Below, piece by piece: positions 23,658 through 35,714 of a DNA stretch of 64,000 bases (position 1 is its first letter; each line of letters starts with the position of its first letter). The stretch is from Archivesica marissinica. Its lineage: Eukaryota; Mollusca; Bivalvia; Venerida; Vesicomyidae. The stretch lies in contig CM026401.1 of NCBI GenBank assembly GCA_014843695.1, forward strand, positions 23,541,455 to 23,605,454, given 5' to 3'. The notes under the pieces are model-generated. The model saw nothing but the letters and a program-made list of their open reading frames with translations. It was not told the origin of the DNA and did no database searches. A program made the translations under genes and the position numbers.

Positions 23658-26600
23658 GATTCCCGAGAAAAGTGTAATTTAAATATTATCTCTTGGAATG
23701 TTGAAGGTTTAAAAAATTGTTTGTTTGACGATGATTTTGTAAATTTCGTTTCTAATTTTGATGTGTTGTTCTTTTCGGAAACCTGGCAACGAAAAAGTGA
23801 TACATTCGAAATTGAAGGTTATGATTCCGTGTATGTACCCAGAAAGGAAAGCCTAAGTGTAAAGTCTAAAAGAGGTCATGGGGGATTTGTCTTTATTACA
23901 AAGAGAAATTCAAATGTGGGATCACAATTTCTGAAATAGACTATACTGGATTTATTTGGGTCAAATGTTGTAAACGATTTTTCGGATTAGAGGATGACCT
24001 TTATATTTGCTTTTTATATATCCCTCCTAGTAATTCTGTTTATTATGCAATGCACGAAATTGGTTATTTCGAAGTATTAGAACAAAATGTACGGAAATAT
24101 TCAGAACTGGGCGATGTGTCCGTGATGGGGGATTTAAACGCAAGGTGTGGAAATAGACCTGATGTTTTACAAAATAGCACACACTTTAATAAATATATAC
24201 ATGTTATGAACAGAGACGAATATATTGAATATGAATATAATATTCCGCATCGATTTTCAATGGATGATAGTGTAAATACATCTGGTATTAAGCTGCTAGA
24301 AATGTGTTTCAGTAGTAAATTAAAAATTGTAAACGGTCGATGTGGCGACGACGCTGGTGTTGGTAGTTATACAAATATGACTGTTCAAGGAAATAGCCTC
24401 ATTGATTATGCTTTATGTTCTGGCGATGTGTTTCCACTTATTAATGATTTTATCGTACACGATATATATACTTGCTCAACACACGCACCTATACAAATAA
24501 GTTTTGCTGTGAATAACACACATGAGACGAATACTATTAAAGATAATTGTACTTATGATAAACTTAGATTTAACGTTGAAAATATACAACGTTATAGAGA
24601 TGTAATGTTTTCTGAATTTCAAAATATTGATACTATTGTTAATGACATAGTATCAAGAAATGTTGATTTAAATATTGGTATTGACACTATGTCAACATGG
24701 TTTTACGATAAAGCTTTTTCTGTTTTTGGACAAAAACGAACATTTAACAGAGGCAGCAAGCGTAAACTTAAAAGCCCTTGGTTTAACAATGATTGTGAAT
24801 ATGCACGACGGGAATTTAAACTAGCAACTAGAAATTATAGAAAATGTCGATCAGTTGAAAATAATGAACTATTAATAATAAGACGCCGGCGGTATAAACA
24901 AGTTAAAAGGAGAGCTATTGCACGACATAAGAATAAACAAGAGTGAATTACACAATCTAGCTAATAATCAGCCACGCAAATTTTGGTCTGAGTTAAAACG
25001 GCTGAAATCAAAGAAATCAAAGCGCGGTAATATTAGTAAGCAAGAATTCTATGAACATTTTAAAGACTTATTTTCAACTGACAATATATTTTCAGATTCT
25101 ATTGTTGAAGAGCAACTACGGAATGATGATTATAATCAAAATAATGTCGACGATTTAGATATGAACTTTAATGTATGTGAAGTAGAACAAGCCATTTCTT
25201 CATTGAAAAGAGGCAAAAGCGGAGGAAGTGACTTACTGATTCCTGAAATATTTTTAGAATGTAACGAATTATTGTCAACGGTACTTTGTAAATTATTTAA
25301 TTATATGTATACAAATTGTATTTATCCTGAAAGTTGGACTACGGGAATTATTGTGCCTGTACCAAAAAAGGGTGACTTAAATAATGTTAATAATTACAGA
25401 GGAATCACACTTACTAGCATCTTTTCTAAAATATTTTCAATATTATTAGATAACAGATTAAGAAAATGGGCAGAAAGCAATAATTTATTATCTGACAACC
25501 AATTTGGTTTTCGAAAAGGAACAAGCACAACTGATTGTTTATTTGTGTTAAATAGCGTCATAAATAAAATTTTAAATTTTGAAAAGAAAAAGTTATATTT
25601 AGCTTTTGTGGATTTTCGAAAAGCATTCGATATGGTATACAGACATGGCATCTGGTTTAAATTGTTAAAATATGGAGCCTCAACAAAAATTGTTAGAATA
25701 TTAAAAGTTATGTATGAAAATGTGAAATCATGTGTTAGAGTCAATGGTACAACTTCCGATTATTTCGAAAGCTATATGGGTGTGAAACAGGGTGAACCAT
25801 TATCCCCCTTATTGTTTTTGTTTTTTATTAATGACATGCAAGCATATGTAAATGCTGAATCAACTGATGTTTTCACTGTAGAGGAATTGCAACTGTTCCT
25901 TTTATTATTTGCTGATGACACAGTGCTTTTTTCGTATACGAAAGAAGGATTGCAGAACTTGTTAAATAAGTTGCATTGTTACTGTATGAAGTGGGGTATA
26001 ACAGTAAATACAGAAAAAACAGTTGTTATGCTATGTAAACAGGGTAATAGGGACGAATCGTTTGATGTGTTTTATGACAGTCGAAAACTTCAGAATGTTA
26101 AAACTTTTATTTATTTAGGAGTTACTATTTCGTCTAATGGACGTTTTTTTCAGTCGCAAAAGGCATTATCAAACCAAGCTTTAAAGGCTCTTTTTTCACT
26201 AAGTTCTTTATTTGATCTTGTGTCCTTAGATATATCTGAAAAAGTACAGTTGTTTGATTCTATGGTTTTACCTATTTTAAATTATGGGTCTGAAATATGG
26301 GGTTTACATAAGGCCCCTAATATTGAACGTGTACATATGAAATTTATGAAACAATTGATTAATGTTCGACAGCAGACAACAAATGCTGCCGTGTATGGAG
26401 AACTAGGTCGAATTCCTTTAATTGTGCATAGAAAGATAAGAATAATAAAATATTGGTATAAATTATTGAAACAGCCTGATTCTCTCATGTATAAATTGCT
26501 TCATATGAAAGATAGGCATGGTAATAATTTGAACAAATGGTATGGTGATGTCAAATCGTTGCTAAACAACTTAGGATTTGCTTATTTATGTGACATTGTT

Positions 26601-27077
26601 GATGTAACTAATATACCAATAAATAGTGTTATACAGCGCATCAAAGATCAATATGTACAACAATGGTATTCTGAAATAAGCCATTTGCCTAAATTAGAAA
26701 CATATTGTACATTTAAAAGCGTTTTCCAACAGGAGAAATATTTAAGCTGTATCAATAGCATTAATCATCGCACAGCTCTAACTAGATTTAGATGCTCGGC
26801 ACATAAATTGTTAATAGAAGAAGGAAGACATAGAAATATTGAAAGGGAAAATAGAATTTGTACAAAATGTAACATGAAAGCAGTAGAAACAGAGTACCAT
26901 TTTCTACTCGTTTGTCCATTTTATAGAGAAATTAGGTGCAACTGCTTACCGAATTATTATTGTTCTTGGCCTACTTTACAGAAATTTAAAACTATTATGA
27001 TATCGAACCAAAAATGTGTATTAAATAAATTGTCGAGATATATAGTTTTAGCAAATAGTAAACGTGATATTACATGA
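23658..27077 (+). pseudogene. LINE element A ORF2: AP endonuclease, reverse transcriptase, CCHC; two frameshifts
   Basis: The endonuclease starts at NIISWNVEGLKN (23682), then FSETW, MGDLNARCGN and SLIDYALCS, and ends STHAPIQISF. The Asp of the usual SDH motif is Thr, which would weaken catalysis. The reverse transcriptase follows: SGGSDLLIPEIF, NNYRGITLTSIFSK, AFVDFRKAFDMVYR, GVKQGEPLSPLLF and the catalytic FADD at 25908-25919. A CxxCx8Hx4C motif (CTKCNMKAVETEYHFLLVC) lies near the C-terminus. Two single-base frameshifts break it: one near the ggggg run at 23880-23884, and one near 24935-24945 where the frames overlap. Beyond that the frame is open for 719 codons to TGA at 27077, so the copy is young or carries sequence errors. 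Confidence 0.9.
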
Positions 27078-27173
27078 TTATTTTAGTATGTATATAGTAT
27101 AGAGCACAATTGTCAACAGTAGGGTGTATTGATCTATAGTTTAATGATAAATAATTGTTATTATGTTAAAAAC

Positions 27174-27176
27174 AAT

Positions 27177-27234
<58 letters not shown>
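27174..27234. repeat. (TA)n/(TG)n microsatellite
   Basis: A run of ta repeats leads into about 20 tg dinucleotides inside the 3' UTR of LINE element A. Confidence 0.9.
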
Positions 27235-27236
<2 letters not shown>

Positions 27237-27442
27237 GATATTTATGTGTACGTATATATGTATATATATTTGTTTTAATAATACAATATATTCTAATTAC
27301 ATGTAATTAATAATACACACACTTTTCTCAATTTATAGAATGATGTATGTTAGTTTTATTATAACCGCCATGTTATTTGATTTATGGCGATGAACATGTT
27401 ATATGTTTATGCCAAATAAAATATATTGAATTGAAAAAAAAA

Positions 27443-28100
27443 TTGATCTGGACGTTTATTGAATTGTGTGATACTACCCAGATGTGAATTTAGTTGAATC
27501 ATATTTTATTTGGTATTTGAGATTTACATTACATATCATAAGAAAGCAAAGAAAAGGCAAACTTGGTTGGCAACACGTTCTAACAGCATTAGTAAACTGC
27601 CCTCCATATGTGAATTGATGCACTGCCACAACTGTCATATTCTAACGTGTACATCACGTTACGTCGACGCCCAACTATCTCACGGCTGTCATCTGCGCGA
27701 CTCAACTGACGCCTTCGTTGGTGAACATGATGCTGTACTACAGTCCTCTCATCAACCGCAAATGCATCGTTGTCCACAGTAGTCGTTCATGTATGTGTCT
27801 CGCTGTGTGCTTTGACGGGTCGCCTGGCTTTGAGCTTAGCTATCCTTAAGCTGTTCCTGAACTCCAGCCGTATTCTGGTGTATTATGTGCATGAAAAGAA
27901 ATGCGTCACACTAAAGTTTGCTTTCTACTGAAGCCATTTATTGTTTTTGTATTTTGGGTTTTATGTTGCACCAACATCTTAGGTTATGTCTACTCTCCAG
28001 CTATTATTGATGGAGGCAGTTCATGGGTGGCTCCTTGAGCAGTATTTCAGGCACCCGGTTAGAATCACCGAACTTACGCAGACCAACTGGATAGCTTCCG
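27443..28100. other. No recognised gene
   Basis: A unique stretch between the LINE tail and the 47-bp array. Open frames at 27510-27782 (plus) and 27589-27777 (minus) overlap each other and show no domain; I treat both as chance. Confidence 0.45.
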
Positions 28101-31100
28101 CCACCAGTATTGGAAGTTGATATCTTGCCCACCATGTCAATATATTGCCACCAGTATTGGCATTTGAGATCGTGCCCACCATGGCCATATACGGTCACCA
28201 GTATTGGAAGTTGATATCATGCCCACCATGTCAATATATTGCCACCAGTATTGGCATTTGAGATCGTGCCCACCATGGCCATATATTGCCACCAGTATTG
28301 GCATTTGAGATCGTGCCCACCATGGCCATATACTGTTACCAGTATTGGGAGTTGAGATCATGCCCACAATGGCCATATACTGTCACCAGTATTGGGAGTT
28401 GAGATCGTGCCCACCATGGCCATATACTGTCACCAGTATTGGCATTTGAGATCGTGCCCACCATGGCCATATACTGTCACCAGTATTGGGAGTTGAGATC
28501 ATGCCCACCATGTCCATATATATTGTCACCAGTATTTTCATTTGAGATCGTGCCCACCATGGCCATATACTGTCACCAGTATTGGCAGTTGAGATCATGC
28601 CACCCATGGCCATATACTGTCACCAGTATTGGGAGTTGAGATCATGCCCACCCTGGTCATATACTGTCACCAGTATTGGAAGTGGAGACCGTGCCCATCA
28701 TGGCCATATACTGCCACCCGTATTGGGGGTTGAGATCTTGCCCACCATGGCCATATACTGTTACCAGTATTGGGAGTTGAGATCATGCCCACAATGGCCA
28801 TATACTGTCACCAGTATTGGCAGTTGAGATCATGCCCACAATGGCGATATACTGTCACCAGTATTGGCAGTTGAGATCATGCCCACCATGTCCATATATT
28901 GCCACCAGTATTGGCATTTGAGATCGTGCCCACCATGGCCATATACTGTCACCAGTATTGGGAGTTGAGATCATGCCCACAATGGCCATATACTGTCACC
29001 AGTATTGGCAGTTGAGATCATGCCCACAATGGCCATATACTGTCAGCAGTATTGGCAGTTGAGATCATGGCCATATACTGTCAGCAGTATTGGCAGTTGA
29101 GATCATGGCCATATACTGTCACCAGTATTGGGAGTTGAGATCATGCCCACCCTGGTCATATACTGTCACCAGTATTGGGAGTTGAGATCATGCCCGCAAT
29201 GGCCATATATTGCCACCAGTATTGGCATTTGAGATCGTGCCCACCATGGCCATATACTGTTACCAGTATTGGGAGTTGAGATCATGCCCGCAATGGCCAT
29301 ATACTGTCACCAGTATTGGCAGTTGAGATCATGCCCACCATGGCCATATACTGTCACCAGTATTGGCATTTGAGATCGTGCCCACCATGGCCATATACTG
29401 TCACCAGTATTGGCAGTTGAGATCATGCCCACCATGTCCATATATTGCCACCAGTATTGGCATTTGAGATCGTGCCCACCATGGCCATATACTGTCACCA
29501 GTATTGGGAGTTGAGATCATGCCCACAATGGTCATATACAGTCACCAGTATTGGCAGTTGAGATCATGCCCACAATGGCCATATACTGTCACCAGTATTG
29601 GCAGTTGAGATCATGCCCACCATGTCCATATATTGCCACCAGTATTTGCATTTGAGATCATGCCCACCATGGCCATATACTGTTACCAGTATTGGGAGTT
29701 GAGATCATGCCCACAATGGCCATATACTGTCACCAGTATTGGCATTTGAGATCGTGCCCACCATGGCCATATACTGTCACCAGTATTGGCAGTTGAGATC
29801 ATGCCCACAATGGCCATATACTGTCAACAGTATTGGCAGTTGAGATCATGCCCACAGTGGCCATATACTGTCACCAGTATTGGCAGTTGAGATCATGCCC
29901 ACAATGGCCATATACTGTCACCAGTATTGGGAGTTGAGATCATGCCCACCATGTCCATATATTGTCACCAGTATTTTCATTTGAGATCGTGCCCACCATG
30001 GCCATATACTGTCACCAGTATTGGGAGTTGAGATCATGCCCACAATGGCCATATACTGTCACCAGTATTGGCAGTTGAGATCATGGCCATATACTGTCAG
30101 CAGTATTGGCAGTTGAGATCATGCCCACAATGGCCATATACTGTCAGCAGTATTGGCAGTTGAGATCATGCCCACCATGGCCATATACTGTCACCAGTAT
30201 TGGGAGTTGAGATCATGCCCACCCTGGTCATATACTGTCACCAGTATTGGGAGTTGAGATCATGCCCGCAATGGCCATATATTGCCACCAGTATTGGCAT
30301 TTGAGATCGTGTCCACCATGGCCATATACTGTTACCAGTATTGGGAGTTGAGATCATGCCCGCAATGGCCATATACTGTCACCAGTATTGGCAGTTGAGA
30401 TCATGCCCGCAATGGCCATATACTGTCACCAGTATTGGCAGTTGAGATCATGCCCACCATGGCCATATACTGTCACCAGTATTGGCATTTGAGATCGTGC
30501 CCACCATGGCCATATACTGTCACCAGTATTGGCAGTTGAGATCATGCCCACAATGGCCATATACTGTCACCAGTATTGGCAGTTGAGATCATGCCCACAG
30601 TGGCCATATACTGTCACCAGTATTGGCAGTTGAGATCATGCCCACAATGGCCATATACTGTCACCAGTATTGGGAGTTGAGATCATGCCCACCATGTCCA
30701 TATATTGTCACCAGTATTTTCATTTGATATCGTGCCCACCATGGCCATATACTGTCACCAGTATTGGTAGTTGAGATCATGCCCACAATGGCCATATACT
30801 GTCACCAGTATTGGCAGTTGAGATCATGGCCATATACTGTCAGCAGTATTGGCAGTTGAGATCATGCCCACAATGGCCATATACTGTCAGCAGTATTGGC
30901 AGTTGAGATCATGGCCATATACTGTCACCAGTATTGGGAGTTGAGATCATGCCCACCCTGGTCATATACTGTCACCAGTATTGGGAGTTGAGATCATGCC
31001 CGCAATGGCCATATATTGCCACCAGTATTGGCATTTGAGATCGTGCCCACCATGGCCATATACTGTCACCAGTATTGGCAGTTGAGATCATGGCCATATA

Positions 31101-31733
31101 CTGTCAGCAGTATTGGCAGTTGAGATCATGCCCACAATGGCCATATACTGTCACCAGTATTGGGAGTTGAGATCATGCCCACCCTGGTCATATACTGTCA
31201 CCAGTATTGGGAGTTGAGATCATGCCCGCAATGGCCATATATTGCCACCAGTATTGGCAGTTGAGATCATGCCCACCATGTCCATATATTGCCACCAGTA
31301 TTGGCATTTGAGATCATGGCCATATATTGCCACCAGTATTGGCAGTTGAGATCATGCCCACAATGGCCATATACTGTCAACAGTATTGGCAGTTGAGATC
31401 ATTCCCACAATGGCCATATACTGTCAGCAGTATTGGCAGTTGAGATCATGCCCACCCTGGTCATATACTGTCACCAGTATTGGAAGTGGAGACCGTGCCC
31501 ATCATGGCCATATACTGCCACCAGTATTGGGAGTTGAGATCATGCCCGCAATGGCCATATACTGTCACCAGTATTGGCAGTTGAGATCATGCCCACAATG
31601 GCCATATACTGTCACCAGTATTGGAAGTTGAGATCATGCCCACAATGGCCATATACTGTCACCAGTATTGGAAGTTGAGATCTTGCCCACCATATACATA
31701 TGCTATCAACAGAATTAGAAATTGAAATCTTGC
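28101..31733. repeat. 47-bp tandem repeat array, about 77 copies
   Basis: The unit reads, in order, ccagtattggcagttgagat then catgcccacaatggccatat then actgtca, 47 bp in all. Variants: gcagttgag/ggagttgag/gcatttgag, cacaatgg/caccatgg/cgcaatgg/caccctgg, actgtcacc/attgccacc. A short form lacking 9 bp (atcatggccatat) recurs at about 29066, 29104, 30090, 30827, 30911, 31089 and 31314. The last unit decays by about 31733. The open frames along both strands repeat the same peptide (such as MAIYCHQYWQLRSC) because the repeat has no stop in several frames; it is not evidence of a gene. Larger blocks are duplicated (see findings). Confidence 0.97.
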
Positions 31734-33363
31734 TATTTTGCAAATGAAGATATGTGGTTTGAAAAGTAGAGCAAATAAAGCGGTGTAACCATCTGTATGA
31801 TCTGACTTTGATGCATTGATGCATTCATAGCATCATCCTACAGCTCGTATATATATTCTCCCAAGTATGACAGACGTTGTGGCATCAATACGAACACTAA
31901 TGATTGCAAGGTTAGCTTGTGGGCACGCATACCCGTGGCGTATACCTTCCCAGTCAATACCTTCTCGGTAGACAGTGATTCCATTTTCCCATTATCTACC
32001 CATACATCTTCCAATTCAGAATTATTTGTGTTTCCATACTATTTCCAGGACGGAGGCCTCCTAACGGTGGTATAAGGACAGCCTGATAATGTGATAATGC
32101 CCATTTTAGCTCAACCTATTTTTGGAAAAGGGCTTGGTCAATAGAGCACAGCACGGTTTTGCTGAGGACATGACATGCTGCTACATTTATAACTCTTTGG
32201 GCAGCTGTTTTCAACGTATCTAGATGATTGGCATGTGTCAAACACTGCTGTTGCTTCTTGTTCGCACAGGCAGTAATGCTTGTTGAAATATGTTCAGAAT
32301 CGTCTTGGATGTTTATAATTGGGCTTAAATATGAAGGCAATGAATGTCGATATAGCACGTAGTGAAACAACGTTGGTGATATAGCACGAGGTGAAATAAC
32401 GTTGTTGTATAGCATGTAGTGAAACGACTTTGTTGTCCTGTGATTTGTCAAACAGTTCAGATTTCACTTCATCAAACTCTGGGTTTATGATGCCTTCAAC
32501 AAAGTTGAGCATTCTATAATGGTAACATTGAAGTGTTACATTTGAGTTTTTCACAGGTTTGAGTCTTTCCAAGAAGTCCATTGTTTGCTTTGAGAGTGTA
32601 AAAGTTGGAGATTTGAAAATGATCTCAAGTTCGAACATCACATTTAAATATGACCGACTCTTGGGGATATGCATAATTATCCTAAGCCAATACAATACGT
32701 GTTTGAATTATTAATGTTATATTCGTGATAGCTAACCATATGTGGACACGTTATATAGAATGCAGTCAAATAGACAAGAGAGAATACATTAATCCTTGTT
32801 AAAAATACTCGTGCAGCTCTGTTTATAATATAAAGTAATGTCATATAATTTCTACTTAGAATTATAACGAATATTTATTTTAATTACAATTTATACATAA
32901 TTACATGTACTATATTGCAGATATTTATTATTGATAAAATATTATTTGTTGATCTTGTCAACATATTGGCAATGATTGTATAAATGGCTGGGAGCGCTGT
33001 AGTGGACCATATATTATGTATTGGTCAATTATAGTGGACATCGGTTTTCACAGATCAATATGTAACAAAACCAATTATAGATGTACATGATTGGTGGACA
33101 GAACACGAATAAGGGCCACAATATTTACTATATGTGTTTTGCTAGGTTTTCAATACGATTTTGCAATAATAGCCAACTTATTGATTGGTATTGATGGATG
33201 TAAGTGTGCTACTATTAAATAAAAGGAATTGATATACATATAGGCTATTACAAAGAATGAACTACAGATAAACAAATTGCTAAGAATGCTGGTATCTGGG
33301 AACAAGACATACAAACGGTAAGCCTAGTAGCACCAGGAAAGTCTAATATTCATAGTATTTGTA
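31734..33363. other. Mostly unassigned; one candidate gene remnant described separately
   Basis: AT-rich sequence with no recognised RNA gene or mobile element apart from the minus-strand open frames at 32116-32695. A three-fold imperfect repeat of about 31 bp (atatagcacgtagtgaaac type) sits at about 32350-32436, inside that remnant. Confidence 0.4.
32116..32695 (-). pseudogene. Unidentified protein-like remnant in two overlapping frames
   Basis: Two minus-strand frames (32294-32695 and 32116-32451) read like protein rather than repeat, for example KQTMDFLERLKPVKNSN, CYHYRMLNFVEGIINPEF and, in the other frame, CANKKQQQCLTHANHLD. A short tandem triplication (32350-32436) lies where the frames overlap and may have broken an original single frame. 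I do not recognise the family, and there are no clear splice sites. It could be an exon of a host gene, a transposase remnant or chance. Confidence 0.25.
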
Positions 33364-33612
33364 TTCGGCTGATCGATTAGCGCAGTGGTTAGCGCGCTCG
33401 CTTCTCACCAATGCAGCCAGGGTTCGGACCGGGAAGTATGTGAGATGGTACGGTGGCAGCCAGATCGGACAGGTGGGTTTACTCCGGGTACTCCTGTTTC
33501 CTCCCACACGAATGACCACAGTTACGCTTTCATCCGCGCCAACGAGAGTCATTAATATATCCGCGCCAACGAGAGTCATTAATATCAGTTGTTAGAATTT
33601 GCTAAACAATCA
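33364..33612 (+). mobile_element. tRNA-derived SINE, family 3
   Basis: The head has box A gattagcgcagtggttagcg (33374-33393) and box B gggttcggaccgg (about 33419), the layout of an RNA polymerase III promoter. The body contains ggtgggtttactccgggtac. Near the 3' side a 27-bp unit (atccgcgccaacgagagtc start) is duplicated in tandem at about 33534 and 33561. The tail (attaatatcagttgttagaa, then aaataaataaaag) resembles the tail of SINE family 2. The plus and minus open frames here are by-products. Confidence 0.8.
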
Positions 33613-34564
33613 TTGTAAAATAAATAAAAGAACGTATTTGCTATACTTGTTGTGCATTCTTGAACAACATATAAATGACGATGATGATGATGGTGAAGAT
33701 GATCATCGTCATCATCTTATCATCAGCATTAACATCATTTCTCGTCGGTGTCTCACTCTGTTAAGAGCATACTCGTATGGTAGCATTGGTATGTACCCGT
33801 ACCAGTATGGCCAATGAAAGATCCTCTATGCACATGTATTGGAAAACTGGATCAAAACGTCTTACATATATTTAGTGTGACTGTTGGTTGGCCAGAGACA
33901 ATTGGAAGCCTTCCAGGGCGGTACGGACAACGGCAACTTGAGAGGTTGTTCCGCAGTACACTTGTTGCTGTATAAATAGTGGTTCTTGCTCTAATCTGAC
34001 ATTAACGTTGATCATATACGCGAGTGGTTCCGTCATATCGCAATGATGACTCCGGAATATGTATTGTTTGAGGAGCATGGTAGGACAAAAGGAGTTCCGT
34101 CAGTGCTGTAGTGTGATATAATAGAAATACATATAATACCACAAGTTCTTTATTTTAGGTACTTATACATATAATATGATTTGACGACTGTATACTAATC
34201 CAATGCAGTAAATCAATATCTGAACACGTATAGAGGAATGACGTGGTATGCACCATGGTGTGTGTCCCTTTCTGTTGTGGTTTCCAATGAATGATTATCA
34301 GTGAAAGACAAACTCATTCATACACCCCGTTGAAACAGTGAGAGGTGGCATTTTCTCTGCCACCGGTTGTGTTTCGTATTCATGCGCGAATAGATGCACT
34401 TTTGTACTTTAGCAACTATCATGAACAGTTAATTATTAAGACTTTAGTTATATATTCTAATGAATTTGTTTTGTCTGTATTTTTTAATTTTGACAGCAAG
34501 CATAAACTAACTTGAAAGTTATACTATTTCTTATTACGGATGTTCACACGAACATAAGTGGTTT
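33613..34564. other. No recognised gene; GAT/ATC-rich simple sequence at 33675-33740
   Basis: Contains a short imperfect palindromic simple repeat built of gatgatgat and catcatcatc-type runs (about 33675-33740). Otherwise unique AT-rich DNA, with no supported gene. Confidence 0.45.
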
Positions 34565-34868
34565 TGTGGAAGTCGTGTTATCGCTGTTGTAACGCTTTCG
34601 CTTCAGGTGCGAAATTCCCGGAGTTCGAGCCCCGCTGGAGCCGTTACGATTGTGCCCTTAGGCAAGGCATTTAAATTCCACGTTGTCTCTTCCCTCTACC
34701 TCGTGGCGATGGATTCCATCCGGAATGATGTCTTGAGAGTGATTAATATAAGTTGTAAGAACTTGGTTCGCAATCGAGCTAAAATAAATGTTATAAACAG
34801 AAGTAGTTGTGCGGTTGTGTCTTGGAGTGTAATGAGGCTCCCGACAGGGGCAATAAAGTGAATAAAAT
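34565..34868 (+). mobile_element. tRNA-derived SINE, family 2, copy 1
   Basis: Starts with a tRNA-like head (tggaagtcgtgttatcgctg, then gcttcaggtgcgaaat and box B-like gagttcgagcccc at about 34620). The body has acgattgtgcccttaggcaa and ctacctcgtggcgatgg; the tail has gagagtgattaatataagtt and ends near aaataaatgttataaac. A complete copy at 54850-55069 and two partial copies (35764-35850, 55107-55205), all in opposite orientation, support the unit. The head of this copy has diverged at box A (tgttatcgctgttgtaacg where other copies read tgatagcgcagtgg). Confidence 0.85.
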
Positions 34869-35714
34869 TTGAAAACAACTAGTATATTAGCCAAAATCAT
34901 TGGGAATCATAAAAGAAAAACAAGATGTATGTTTATTTGTGTAAGACGGGATTTTATTTCATCGAGTGATCGCTGAAATTTATATTTCCACGAGTGGCAT
35001 TAAAACACAAATATCAATTTCAGATTGTTTCAAGTGGTGCCAAGACTTAGACTGACATATATAAATATTTACAAGTCTATATAGAGATGCATTTTAATGG
35101 ACATGTGTGGATTCCGTGGACTGTGGTTGTTGAAATCGGAATGGGACAATGTCATAGTGTATGAGATGAATGAGTTGTTTCCCTTACTCCATATATTATC
35201 TGAGATCCTGTCGTATCCCGATCTCAGCAATCGCGGTTCACGTAATCCACAAATGACAAAAGAGAGAAACACTATATGTTTTGTGTAAATATTGAGTCTG
35301 TTTAGTTCTTTACATGTATAACTAGCTGTTGCATGGTCTAAACTTTATATGTATACGTGGCATCTGTTCTGGCTCCACACTTTATTGTTTTTGCGTTCTA
35401 TCTACTGCTGTTTTATAAGACCTTTGAACCGCGGATAAAGATGACACCTGCCGTGTTATTAGACATTGATGATTAATAACGCATTGATGGTCACCCGCTT
35501 TGCAAAAGGAACTACACTATGTTTTAGGTGTAATTATCTCCCTTACACCAAAGCTGAACAGAATTGTCGGCTCAAAACCCATATATAAAGACAATATTAC
35601 TCACAAGGTGTTTATTAAAACAAAATAAACTCATTAACGTTTCATGAATGCTAAATATGAAATAACTAATAAAGAATGATTTTTAATAAACCAGTATGTA
35701 TGCTATATGTCTGA
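34869..35714. other. No recognised gene
   Basis: AT-rich sequence. Short opposed open frames at 35069-35288 are mirror shadows of each other and have no domain. Confidence 0.45.

Larger units (their letters stand above)
22527..27442 (+). mobile_element. Two-ORF LINE (element A), nearly complete
   Basis: ORF1 (22527-23657), ORF2 (23658-27077) and a 3' UTR ending in aataaa (27415-27420), a short (ttgaa)2 tail and nine A residues at 27434-27442, all in the order expected of a non-LTR retrotransposon. The 5' end is not defined. The ORF2 wording (GITLTSIFSKIFSILL, FRKGTSTTDCLFVLNS, GVKQGEPLSPLLF, CCHC tail) places it outside the Tx1-like group in this window and close to element B at 57.1-62.4 kb. 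I do not assign a clade. Confidence 0.9.

Noticed and set aside
27510..27782. 90-codon open frame on the plus strand
   Set aside because: Overlaps an opposed open frame, composition not protein-like, no domain.
28004..31824. Many open frames of repeated MAIYCHQYWQLRSC-type peptide
   Set aside because: Produced on both strands by the 47-bp repeat, which changes frame each unit; not a protein gene.
33364..33440. Possible tRNA gene
   Set aside because: tRNA-like head of a SINE with its own body and tail.
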